The notes under the pieces: model-generated
Databases searched by the model: none
What the model saw: the letters and a program-made list of their open reading frames with translations, nothing else
Told to the model about the DNA's origin: nothing
Made by a program: the position numbers and the translations under genes
Origin: Amyelois transitella
Lineage: Eukaryota; Arthropoda; Insecta; Lepidoptera; Pyralidae
Reading direction: 5' to 3'
DNA: 64,000 bases
Assembly (NCBI RefSeq): GCF_032362555.1
Contig: NC_083536.1
Span: forward strand, 186,001-250,000
Shown: piece by piece, positions 41,504 to 51,792 of the stretch
Layout: every line of letters begins with the position of its first letter
Position numbering within the stretch: position 1 is the stretch's first letter

Positions 41504-43380
41504 TTATTTAGGCAATAGATTTTCCGTGTCAGAGTAATTTAATGTCAAAAGCCACTCTTTAATTTTAAATTTGACAACACGTTTTGTGCAAGGGTATATT
41601 TTTAATATTTTATTGGCCTTATTATACAAAATACAGCTAATTACTTCAAAATGCCGTGCAGCAAAAACAGTCCTATGTGGTGGTGTAGAACATACTAGGT
41701 CCCATCTACGCTTTCGGGTATGTAGTGTCGGATCATACACCAACTGTGAGTGCTTACGAAGCAGCAACATGGAGATAAATAGTTGCCTGACTGTCATGAT
41801 TGATATCTCTGAAAATAGTTGTTGAGTAGGGAACCGAAAAGGCTTTTTGATCATAACCTTAAGGACCGCTCCTTGCGCTCGCTCAAGCGGTAGCAGCGTT
41901 GTTTTTACAGCTCCACCCCATACTGCGATACAGTACGTTAAAATGGATTGGCATAGCGCAAAGTATACAACCTTAAGGGTACTTAAATCGGCAACAGAGT
42001 TTAAATTTCGGAAAACATAAATGAGTTTCCTTACTTTGTTTTTCAAAAAAGCAATATGTTGGTCCCACTTAAGATATTGATCTACAAATATTCCAAGATA
42101 TTTAGCGGTTGTGGTCCTTGATATGACTGTGCATGTGCACTGGGAGTTATTATTGAATGCTCGGCATTTATGAGCTTTAAGTGAGAATTCATTATCTAAA
42201 GGTAGGGTAGAAGCATTTATAGCAAAGGTTATATAGTTGCTTTTGGCTAAGTTTAAAGTTAATAAATTTGAATCAAGCCAGGACATAACTGTGGACAGAG
42301 CTAATTCTGCATTTGAAAAGGCTTCACTCCAATCCCGACCGTTTATAACAAGTGCTGTGTCATCTGCATACGTGTATATTTGACAATTAGGTATGCTTAG
42401 TTTACAAAGGTCGTTAATATATACTAAAAAGAGGGTGGGACCGAGAATTGAGCCCTGCGGTACGCCGAAAACTAGTTCCTGTTCATCACTTACAATATCG
42501 TCTATTTTGACACATTGTGTACGATTTAGAAGGTAATCACGAAATATGGAGAGAGGGAGGCCACGTATTCCAATGCATTCCAGTTTTGTTAAGAGAAGTG
42601 GGATGGAAACGGTGTCGAATGCTTTCGAGAGATCGAGAAACACGCTGAGACATCTTTGCTCGTTATCTAAATATTTTATGACATTATTCAGTAAGCCATG
42701 CAAAGCGTCTTCTGTACTAAGGCTTCGTCTAAAACCAAATTGGTTATGCGCAATGATGTTTTTGGATTCCAGGTAGTTGACCAGTCGTTTATTTAGAACT
42801 TTCTCTAGTATTTTGGATAGAGTAGAAAGTACAGATATAGGTCGATAGTTTGAGACATCATCTACATCCCCGGACTTAAAGACAGGAGTAACTACTGCCC
42901 TCTTAAAGGCAGCTGGAAATACTCCTGATGATAAAGCAAGTTGGCAGATGTGTGTAACTACCGGAATAAAGATTTGACGTGAATCTTGCAGAATTCTCGC
43001 AGATATGCCATCCCAGCCAACAGAACTGTCCCTACGTAGGCTTAATAATAAAAGTTCGATCTCGCCTTCATCGACGTCTGTTAGGAAAATTGAGTCGCTC
43101 TCATATTGAGTGGTTTTAGAGGTTTTAGGTGGCTGTCTGCTGAGTATTTTGTCTGCCAAATCCTTACCGATGTTTACAAAAAATCTATTTACCTTATTAA
43201 CAGAGACTCTTGGGTCTGAATGCAGTTTTAGAAGCCGTCGTGCACCGGATTTGGATTTATTAATATTTGAAATTTCTTTAATAGCCGTCCATGTATTCTT
43301 GGGATTATTTTTCGCATCTTGTAAAATCTTTCTGTGATAATTAATTTTAGTTGTTTTAAGGAGCTTGTTAATAAAGTTTC
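41504..43380 (-). CDS. LINE C reverse transcriptase, intact but without endonuclease
   Basis: One frame is open from 43441 to 41504 (645 residues). The LINE portion starts near 43380 with YRNFINKLLKTTKINYHRKI and holds FKRAVVTPVFKSGDVDDVSN, LSVFLDLSKAFDTVSIPLL (motif A), GVPQGSILGPTLFLVY, catalytic YTYADDTALVI and TAKYLGIFVDQYLKWDQHI. No stop or shift is present, so this is one of the best preserved RT genes in the window. The first 20 residues, FHTLLYTSDPYITSIRK, belong to another protein family (see 43381-44183): the 5'-truncated LINE landed in frame with it. Confidence 0.88.
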
Positions 43381-44183
43381 TGTATGGCTTTCTTATGCTC
43401 GTTATATACGGATCAGATGTATATAGCAGTGTATGAAACACATCTTCATATGTTTATATCTTATTATGCTCTTCGGGAACATTTTCGTGAATGATGAAGA
43501 AGAAATTTTTTAAAGTCCTTATTACGGGACTCTTGGGTATCTTCAGAAAGCTGTCCGATAGGTAAAATTGTTTATAATACTTTTCCGTGAATTAAAATTT
43601 TGTGAACAGATGATGGCATATAATACCAACTATATTTACTCACATATATTTTTGCAGTTTCCAATGCATACTCACCAAATTTCTTAGCATCTATCATTAC
43701 ACCAGATGATAAAGCCTGCAAAATGATGTTTAACCGTACTATCAAATCAACGTCTACTCCTGTGATATCGGCAGAACATGATGCATTGTGAAAAAATCTT
43801 CTGGCTGTATATCCGTCATTGCTGTTTCCCATTCCCTGACGTGGTTTATCAATGTTCAATCCCAGCTCTTCGTGAAATTGCTTTTGAACTTTAATTTTCT
43901 TTTCCTGCTTGAGTCTTTTTTACATCACTTGTGGCGGACCACGTTTGGAAAGATAGATTATATGATACATGTAATATCATTTCCATGCAACGATTCCAGG
44001 CATGTAAAGTGGATAGTCTGTATTGATAGGCATTTTTATTTTCAATCTTGGCTTTTACTTCCAACCCGACTTTTCGGTTTTTTTTTCTTTTAAATATGTT
44101 GATAGTGCCGTAATTGTTTTTCCGCCTTCTATGTAAGATATAATTAGCTCTCGTCTAGAATATTTAAAAGTAGACATTTTATA
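43381..44183 (-). pseudogene. Unnamed conserved protein family, degraded copy
   Basis: I cannot name this family. Minus-strand frames give LSTLHAWNRCMEMILHVSY, then QKQFHEELGLNIDKPRQGMG, NSNDGYTARRFFHNA, LNIILQALSSGVMIDAKKFG, YSWYYMPSSVHKILIHG, a stop, PIGQLSEDTQESRNKDFKK, HHSRKCSR, and FHTLLYTSDPYITSIRK. I recall similar motifs from repetitive predicted proteins of other invertebrates, which suggests a transposon-borne or expanded gene, but this is memory and not a search. Stops and one frameshift show it is dead. LINE C inserted after SIRK. MSTFKYSRRELIISYIEGG, starting at 44183, may be its N-terminus. No catalytic motif was recognised. Confidence 0.55.
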
Positions 44184-44543
44184 ATAAAAAAATTGCCGGA
44201 TTGCGAAACGTAAACTGAATTTGTAATGAAGACAAATTTTTTTTACTTTTATTTTTATACATTTTAGTACCGTGTGAATTATTTCAAATATCTATTTTCT
44301 CAAAGGAAATGAAACCAAAAATTATCAAATTTAATAAATTCAATTCATAAGTATACCCATATACATACAAAGCATTGATAAGACTCGTCAACCAATTAAA
44401 CCGCAACTGTTGATTTTGTTCCCACGAAGAGTACTTTGTAGACGTTTTGTTGTTGTTTTTAATTTTCTTCGTAAGTAGCAGGAAGTAGCATATATAAATA
44501 CAAAATAATAAACTTACATAAAATATGTACAATATATACCAAA
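44184..44543. other. AT-rich interval, probably LINE B 3' region
   Basis: It lies downstream of the LINE B stop on the minus strand. No coding motif was recognised, and the 3' boundary of LINE B was not located. Confidence 0.4.
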
Positions 44544-46540
44544 TTAGCAAGGCTTGGAAAGGTAATAATTTTTAATTAATTTTTTAAATTGGGACAGTGA
44601 TTTAGAGTCACGTATCTCGGGAGGCAATGAGTTCCACAATCTAACAGCATGGACAGAGAAGGAGTTGGAGAAAGTGGCCGTACGATGCGTAGGGAATTTA
44701 AGCATGGTCCTACGATGAGACCTACATGGAGTATCGACAGGACAAGCAAAGGTGAAGCGGTTGCGCAAATATGAGGGGTAAGCAGGATTATAGAGAATAT
44801 TGTAAAGAAGGCAAAGTATTCTCATATTTCTACGCAGACGAATAGGCAGCCAGTTTAGTTGCCTGCGAAACTCCGAGACGTGATCATACTTCTTGAGGCC
44901 AAAAATGAATCGGATACACAAATTCTGTAGACGTTCCAGTTTATCAAGGAGTTCCTCGGTAGCATCCAAAAAGCACGCGTCAGCATAGTCGAGGAGAGGA
45001 AGAATGAGGGATTGACATAAGGAAACTTTAGTTTGGAATGGCAAAAAATTTTGGAGACATTTCAAAGTGTGGAAGGAATAGTGTACCTTGCGACTAACCT
45101 CGTGAACGTGCTTCGACCAGCTAAGTGTGGAATCAAAAATAACACCGAGGTTCTTCGCAGTTTCCGCAAAAGATATAACCAAACCATCCAGAAGTAATGG
45201 GGGTAAGTCACACAGGTCAATACGACTGCGCAAATGCTTACCACCAATGAGCATAGCCTGAGATTTCGATGGATTTATTAATAACCCAAAAGAGCTAGCC
45301 CAGCGACTCAGCTTGTATAAGTCATCGTTCATGGAAGCCACAGTTGTCTCAACCTCATCAGCCAAGCAATGCCGATAAAGCTGCAAATCGTCTGCATAGA
45401 GATGTATACTAGAAGAAAGAATATTAGAAACAGTATTAATAAACACAGAGAAGAGCAAAGGAGAAAGAACACCACCCTGGGGTACACCAGCACTGAGCTC
45501 ACGCCAGTCAGAGGAGATCTCTCCGAGGCGAACACACTGCGAGCGACCCCGAAGGTAGGAAGAAAACCAGGTAAGAGCAACAGGTGACACGTTAATAGAC
45601 CGGAGAATTCCGAGAAGGACATCAAAATCAACAGAGTTGAAGGCACTGCTGAAATCGAGAAGAACAATCAAAGTTAGGGATTTGTTCTCCATAGCCCAGC
45701 GGATGTCATCGGTGACATTAAGCAAAGCCGTCACAGTACTATGTCCCGCACGGAAACCTGACTGATAAGGATTAATTATGTTGTTATGATTTAAAAAATA
45801 AGATAACTGCCTTTGAACAATCAGCTCAGAAACTTTAGATAAAAAGGGTAAGATAGATATAGGTCTAAGCTGTGAAAGTGATGAAGGATTAGAGACTTTA
45901 GGTAAGGGAATGACATGAGCTAGTTTCCAAGACGCAGGGAAATATCCGGAAGTTAGGGAGAAGTTAAATATATGAGTAACAACAGAAAGAATAGCAGGGA
46001 GAAGGAGCGTTATCATTTTTGCAGAGATCTGATCATCCCCAGCCGCGTTAGAAGTGACATGAAAAATAAATCTTTCAACTTCATCCTCAGTAACACATGA
46101 AAACTCAAAGGCAGGGTAAGGCGGAACAGGAAGTTTGGATAGTTGATTCAATGTGTCAGATTTAGAAGCGGAAGACAGAGCAACAGGCGGAAGAGAAAAA
46201 TGTCTGTTAATGTCGTTTGGGTCTAAGTTACTGTGATCAAGAACCGAAGATTTACCAATACCTACAGATCTAAGAAACCTCCAGACATCAGCAGGGCTAC
46301 GACCAACGAGAGAATCATGAAAATACCTTCTTTTAGCATCACATACGACTGCAGCGATTGCGAAGAACCTTGAAAAGAGAGAGATTGTGTTCAGTCGGAT
46401 AACGCTTATACCTGCGCTTGGCTTTATCTCTTCGTGCCATAGTTTCTTTAATTTCGCTAGAAAGCCACGGTGCAGGGTTGCGTTTCGCCTTAATACGTCT
46501 GAGGGGAGCATGTAAGTATATTGTAAATGTTGATTACAGC
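44544..46540 (-). pseudogene. LINE B reverse transcriptase
   Basis: From 46511 the frame has a shifted start, then CDAKRRYFHDSLVGRSPADV. The rest is continuous: WKLAHVIPLPKVSNPSSLSQ, LIVLLDFSSAFNSVDFDVLL (motif A), LSAGVPQGGVLSPLLFSVF, catalytic IHLYADDLQLY and AKNLGVIFDSTLSWSKHVHE, ending at FKKLIKNYYLSKPC. It is the close relative of LINE A and helps read it. Frameshifts near 46380-46520 separate it from the endonuclease, so the copy is probably inactive although the RT core is complete. Confidence 0.87.
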
Positions 46541-46678
46541 ATTGTTAAAGCATTCCACCTTCGCATCAACATTATCACTGTTATAAATAGGAGACCAGTC
46601 AATATTCATAGTCTCTTGATGAAATTTCTCCAAGTTTATACCCTTAAAATTACGACGGAAAATATAATGAGGAACCCT

Positions 46679-47572
46679 CTAAGGGGGAGAAATACAATAG
46701 GATAAATATAGAAGGTCATGATAAGAAAAAGGGGCAGTAAGTTGACCATGGCACGCCACCAAATCGCAGGAAGATACAATTATAAGGTCAAGGAGAGAGG
46801 GTTTACGGTTAGGCACGTGGTGGGTAGTCGAAAGAGGTAAAATGTGAAGATTATAGGATGTTAAAAGGTCTTGAAGTCGGTGAGTCCGTAAGTCATTTTT
46901 GACGAGGCATGTATTAAGGTCACCCATCAGAATTACATGCTTATAATTAGGGCAAAATTCATTGAGGAGATTGTCAAGGGAATCAAAATAATCAATGCGA
47001 AGGCTTGGACTGTAGTAAACTGCTAAAAGTATTTTTGTATGATGAAGATTTATTTCAATAAAAAGGTGTTCAGCAGATTCAGAGTGAGCAGGAGAGGCGC
47101 TAAGCAGTTGATAAGGAATATTATCACGTAGATAGATCGCAACACCGCCACATTGCTTACCCACTCTATCATTGCGCAACAGAATAAAACCTGGTATGAC
47201 GAAGTGAGAAGAAGGGAGAGAAGGCTTAAGAAAGGATTCGGAAATCAACAAGGTGTCAAGATGAGCACAATCAATAGAGGCGATGAGATCAGAATAATGT
47301 CCAGGAACACTTTGGGCGTTGATATGTGCGAGATTGAGATTACGAGGGTAAATGGAAAAAAGGGAGGAGAGTTGGTCATGTAGACTGTGACTGTCAGATG
47401 CACGCGTGAAGGACTCGTTACCACCCGCGCTGACAAAACTATCAGATGAGGAGCAACTGAAATAGCTGTCATCAAAGTCAATGAGGATATCATCTGCCAT
47501 GCTAGATAAAATATATAGAAAATAAACAAAAATATATAAAAATAAAATATAAAACAAAAATACTGAAAGCAA
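46679..47572 (-). pseudogene. LINE B endonuclease
   Basis: The frame holds LAHINAQSVPGHYSDLIASI, LLISESFLKPSLPSSHFV, CGGVAIYLRDNIPYQLL, VILMGDLNTCLVKNDLR and LLDLIIVSSCDL, the endonuclease blocks including GDLN, where GDFN is common. It stops at 46679; the continuation (VPHYIFRRNFKGINLEKFHQ) is shifted. The N-terminal residues, LFYILFLYIFVYFLYIL, are read-through of AT-rich leader; the probable start is the Met of MADDILIDFDDSYFSCSSSD near 47500. No ORF1 was found upstream. Confidence 0.85.
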
Positions 47573-48000
47573 AAATAAAATAATAAAAACCCTGACACAT
47601 TGCGGGCTGCCAAACTCACCAAATGCTCACGGGTATGTTGAAAGAGACTTAACAAAATGTAATAAAAAAAAAACACATTCATTGCCACAGTTGAAAAAAA
47701 AAAGCCAAGGAAGAAAAAAATAAAAATGACATGTCGGTGAAAAAGCATGTCACTGTCAACTAAACGTCCCGGATTATAAACAAAGTGGATACAATACTTT
47801 CATTAGTGAAACGGTTAAAGTAAAATAAATTACAAAATAAAAATATTTAAAGGTACCGTGCCTGTAGCAATAAAAGTTAAAATTACCTACTACGACGTAA
47901 ATTGAAAATTCACAAAGGTAGTAAAGAACCACCCACATGGAGAAAAAGAAACAAGACAAAATGAAATAAAAAAAAATGCAACAAGTAAATAAAGATACAG
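47573..48000. other. AT-rich leader of LINE B and flank
   Basis: There is no recognisable gene. Minus-strand open frames here are low-complexity phenylalanine-rich chance frames. Confidence 0.4.
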
Positions 48001-48309
48001 GGTCCAGTAAAAGAAAACTGATGCACAGGCGAAGTATAGTAAATCACTTATGGCGCCGGGTTTTCCTATAGACCTGCTGTGAACTCTCGGTACCGCCGGT
48101 GCCAGTCATTCCTGTGGCCGATGGATAATATCTTTATATTTGTCAGTGGTAAAAGTCATTTTTGATATGCGTTTGTTCTATCATATTCCACAGTGCGGCG
48201 CTGCCTTCCTGCTATTTCGAAGGCATCTTGGGATCGACTATGCATTCTACCATGATGCCTTCTGGCTCCCCGGTGCGGCTTTACCGAGGATCTTGCATTT
48301 TGGATGACT

Positions 48310-50458
48310 AGTAAGTTGCTAGTCGCCCATTCTGTCCAGGACCGGTGGTCCTATTGGGGGAGTAGGTGAGCACGGTAGCGTGCTCGCCTTCTGCCACCCC
48401 GTAGTACTTCTGCCTGCGTAGGGTCCCCTCCAATTCTTCGCCCCAGACAGCGACCAACGTGTCATAGCATAGCATAGCAGATAACCGCCATCCGGGGCAA
48501 GAGGACCCCGCGGATGGCCCAATCATAGCCGATGTTCCACAGCAAGGGTCCTAGCACCGACCCCTGGGGAACACCGCAGACCATTGCCCTCGACGTTATA
48601 CCACCGTCCTTATTTTCGTAGAGCACTACCCTCGCCGTGAGGTAGTGCTCCACGATCCTCCGTAGATAAAGGGGCACCCGGTGGAACCGAAGTGCCTCCT
48701 TTATCACCTCAAAGGGGATGGAGCCGAAGGCGTTGGCGATGTCAAGGGATACAGCCACGGCCCCACCCCCCCCTCTCAGTTGCCCTCTCCGAGAAATCCC
48801 TCAATGCCCCGATCGTGTCGATGGTAGACCGCCCAGTCTGGAACCCGAACTGGCAGCCCGAGATGTCAGGCCCCCTGTCTTCAAGATGCCGGATGATCCG
48901 GGACGCTATTACTCGTTCGAGCATCTTTCCGGATTCATTCAGCATTACAAGGGGCCTCCATCCGCTGGGGGAGTCCTCTGGCCGACCCTCTTTCCTCAGA
49001 AGGCAGAGCCGGCCTTCCTTCCATACCCTTGGGAACCGCCCTGTCTGGAGACAATCTTCAAACAGATCCCTCAGGCGATCCCCAAGGTGTATTAGTGCCA
49101 TCGGGATGACTCGGCCCGGGACCCCATCAGGACCCGGTGCCCTTTTTGCTTCGATGGAGTCGGTCTGTGATCCGCTCCATCTCTGCGTCAGTGACTGGCG
49201 GCACTTCCATCATTTCGGAAGACTCCCGCTCCGGGGCAGCCATTCTCGGAGGGACAAATTCACGGACTTCAGGGAATAGTCCTTCCACCACGTTGCGGAG
49301 GAGCTCCGGTTCAAGGGAGGCCATCGGGGCGGCGCACTGCATTTTGTTCCGTACAAGTTTGTACAGCCGCCCCCAAGGGTCCCGGTCCAACGCGGCCAAG
49401 AACTCTTTATAGGACTCGTCCTTGGCCTTGGCGATCGCTTTGGACAGGGCTTCCTTGGCCTCCCTAAGTGTTATTCGCAGGAGCTCCTCCTCACCCTCCA
49501 CAGTAGTCCTTCGCCGCCTACACCGGGTGTTTGCCCGGCGGGCACTATTGCTGGTGCGTCGGAGTACGGCGATCTCCTCCGACCACCAGTGTACCCGTTT
49601 TTTATTAGTTGCAGACGGCGACAAGCGACGCCCGAAAGCAGCAGGCTCTCTCCTCCACATCGAGGGACCGGTCTGGCGATGGTGTTCTCCAACTCTCAAT
49701 CATGGCCACCTCTTCAGCTGAGTCAGCGTCGAGGCTGGCCAGGCTCCACTTGCGGAACCGGTCCCTCAGGAGATTGCGACGTTGACCGGGCGGCCGCACC
49801 GAAGCCGGTCTGGAGACCGACATCCGCACATATAAATGGTCGGAGAGGGTCTCCACATCCCCCAGGACACGCCAACCTGTGACACGTGCAGCGGCGGAAG
49901 GGGTAGCGAACGAAACGTCCACTATAGAGCCCCCATTCCACCGTACACAGGTGTTGGCAGTACCCTGGTTTAGGACACACAGCCCCGATGCCACCACCCA
50001 GTCGGAGAGGACCCTGCCGCGAAGGTCAGTGACGGGGCAACACCATACCGGAGACTTGGCATTAAAGACCCCGCCACTATCACTGGCGTGGGCGCCGCTC
50101 CCGCAACAATCCGCCCCACCTCCAGAAGCAGGGACTCAAACTCCCGTCGCGGTCTAGATGGGGCGAAGTACACGGCGACAAGAACCATGTCACCCCACCT
50201 AGCCGCAACGTAGCCCCGGCCTGCACTCTGCTTGACCAGAGGAGTCCGGTCTCCCAACCGGGGAATAGTCACAGCGACCTCTCCCTCCGTGTCCCTCACC
50301 CACGTAGGGAGTGGGGCAACAAGATACGACTCACACACAATGGCAGCACTAAAGCCCCACTCCGCCAGGTGCTGCAGCAAGAGGTCCTGCGCGCGGGCGG
50401 AGTGGTTGATATTGCACTGCAGCAGGTCAAGTGCTTGATGGTGCTGGTGTCTAGGCAT
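48310..50458 (-). pseudogene. R1-clade LINE copy 2 ORF2: endonuclease and RT
   Basis: ATG at 50458 opens MPRHQHHQALDLLQCNINHS, the endonuclease start. VAVYFAPSRPRREFESLL and VIVAGSLMP follow, with a frameshift near 50040, then TCVRWNGGSIVDVSFATPS and LSDHLYVRM. The RT part holds GWRPLVMLNESGKMLERVI, QFGFQTGRSTIDTIGALRDF, VSLDIANAFGSIPF (motif A) and GVPQGSVLGPLLWN. At the catalytic site the sequence reads CYAMLCYDT because of a CATAG repeat (48463-48478) in place of YADDT. Several frameshifts and a deletion after RT follow. The copy is inactive. Confidence 0.87.
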
Positions 50459-51442
50459 CAGTGCTCCATTGTGTTGCCCACTCTGTTAAGCCCAGTAGGT
50501 TCCAGCTGCCCCCTGGTGCGCGGGGGGTTGCACGACTTCCCTCCCATGGTGTGCTTTGCCGGGAGCTTGGCGTGATGGCACACCGCACACCAGGGCTCCT
50601 TCTCTGTGCATTGCTGGGTGAGGTGCCCCATTTTCCCGCATCTGTGGCAGAGCTCCCATCTGTCCACCGGTGATGGGCACAGCGCCCTCGTATGGCCCAG
50701 ACCCATGCACCTGAAGCAGCGCATAGGTAGGGGTTCCAGGACAGTGATTTTGGCGGACGACCAACCAATCAATATACGGCCGTCCGCCACGAGGGCGTTG
50801 GCCACGGCTACAGGGCAGATCACGATGACTGCCCCGGTGAAGTCCGGGGTCATTCGGATCTGCCCCACCTTAATATGTTCCGGTGGACATTTGCCAGCCT
50901 GGGACACCTCATTCCGCAGGGTCTCCGGCGTGACCGACTCGTCAAAGCCGGAGATTTTAATCTGGGCCGTTTTGTGCGGCCGCGTGACCTCAGCCACTTC
51001 CCCCACCAGCTCCCGGATTTTATCGGCAAGGTTGTCAGCAACGACGCCGCTGTCACTACCGGGAACCTCGATGATCCTGGCGGCCGTCGCTGTGCTCCTC
51101 ACCGCCACATGGTCCACGCCCACAGTTGCCAGTTTTATTGTGGTAACCCTTCCCATCACTTCTTTGTAGTCGACTGTGGCACCCGACTTGAGTGTCACCA
51201 CCACAGCCGTCGACTTGGGAAGGGCATACTGGCGCTTGACCGGCGCAGGGGCCGTAGGGCGAGCAGACACTCTATTCACTTCTGGAGGCGAGGATTTTCT
51301 CCCCTTCCCCTTATTTTTTCCCTTCTTAACTACCTCCGTCCAAGAGGAGGAGGGGGTGGGTTCCTCCTGAGGTGGGGCGCCAGAAGCATCCTGTGAGGGA
51401 GCTGGCGGAGCCCTTGCCGTTGCGGCTTTAGGCGCTTTTGAC
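50458..51442 (-). CDS. R1-clade LINE copy 2 ORF1, C-terminal part
   Basis: From the LINE D junction the frame reads SKAPKAATARAPPAPSQDAS, then SSSWTEVVKKGKNKGKGRKS, a gag-like domain (TRPHKTAQIKISGFDES), and three cysteine-histidine knuckles: CFRCMGLGHTRALC, CHRCGKMGHLTQQC and WCAVCHHAKLPAKHTMGGKS. These are typical of R1-clade ORF1, which packages the element RNA. The TGA stop at 50460-50458 overlaps the ORF2 ATG by one base. No break was seen in this part. The N-terminal half is at 55045-55875. Confidence 0.88.
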
Positions 51443-51792
51443 AGAATAGAATAGAATAGAATAGATTTATTTTCAAAATTGGATACAAGGTATCACTTAT
51501 TGACGTCACATAACTTAAATCTAATTATAACTACTACCGCTTCCAAAGCGCATGTGTAGAAGAAGCGGCGGAACAAACTACACTACAGCATTTTCATAGG
51601 ACGTCAATTTACAAATATAGATCTCTTAAATCTAAATCGTGGACGAATGCACATTGTCTACATTAAAAAACATGTATGAATGTAGAACTGATTATGTCAA
51701 TATGAATATTTCGTCAAATAAAATAAATATAAAATTAAATATGTACATACTGTACAAATTATGTCAATATCATGTCAAAAATACACAAGCAT

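Noticed and set aside
47245..47748. Phenylalanine-rich minus frame
   Set aside because: Low-complexity translation of AT-rich leader overlapping the LINE B endonuclease in another frame.
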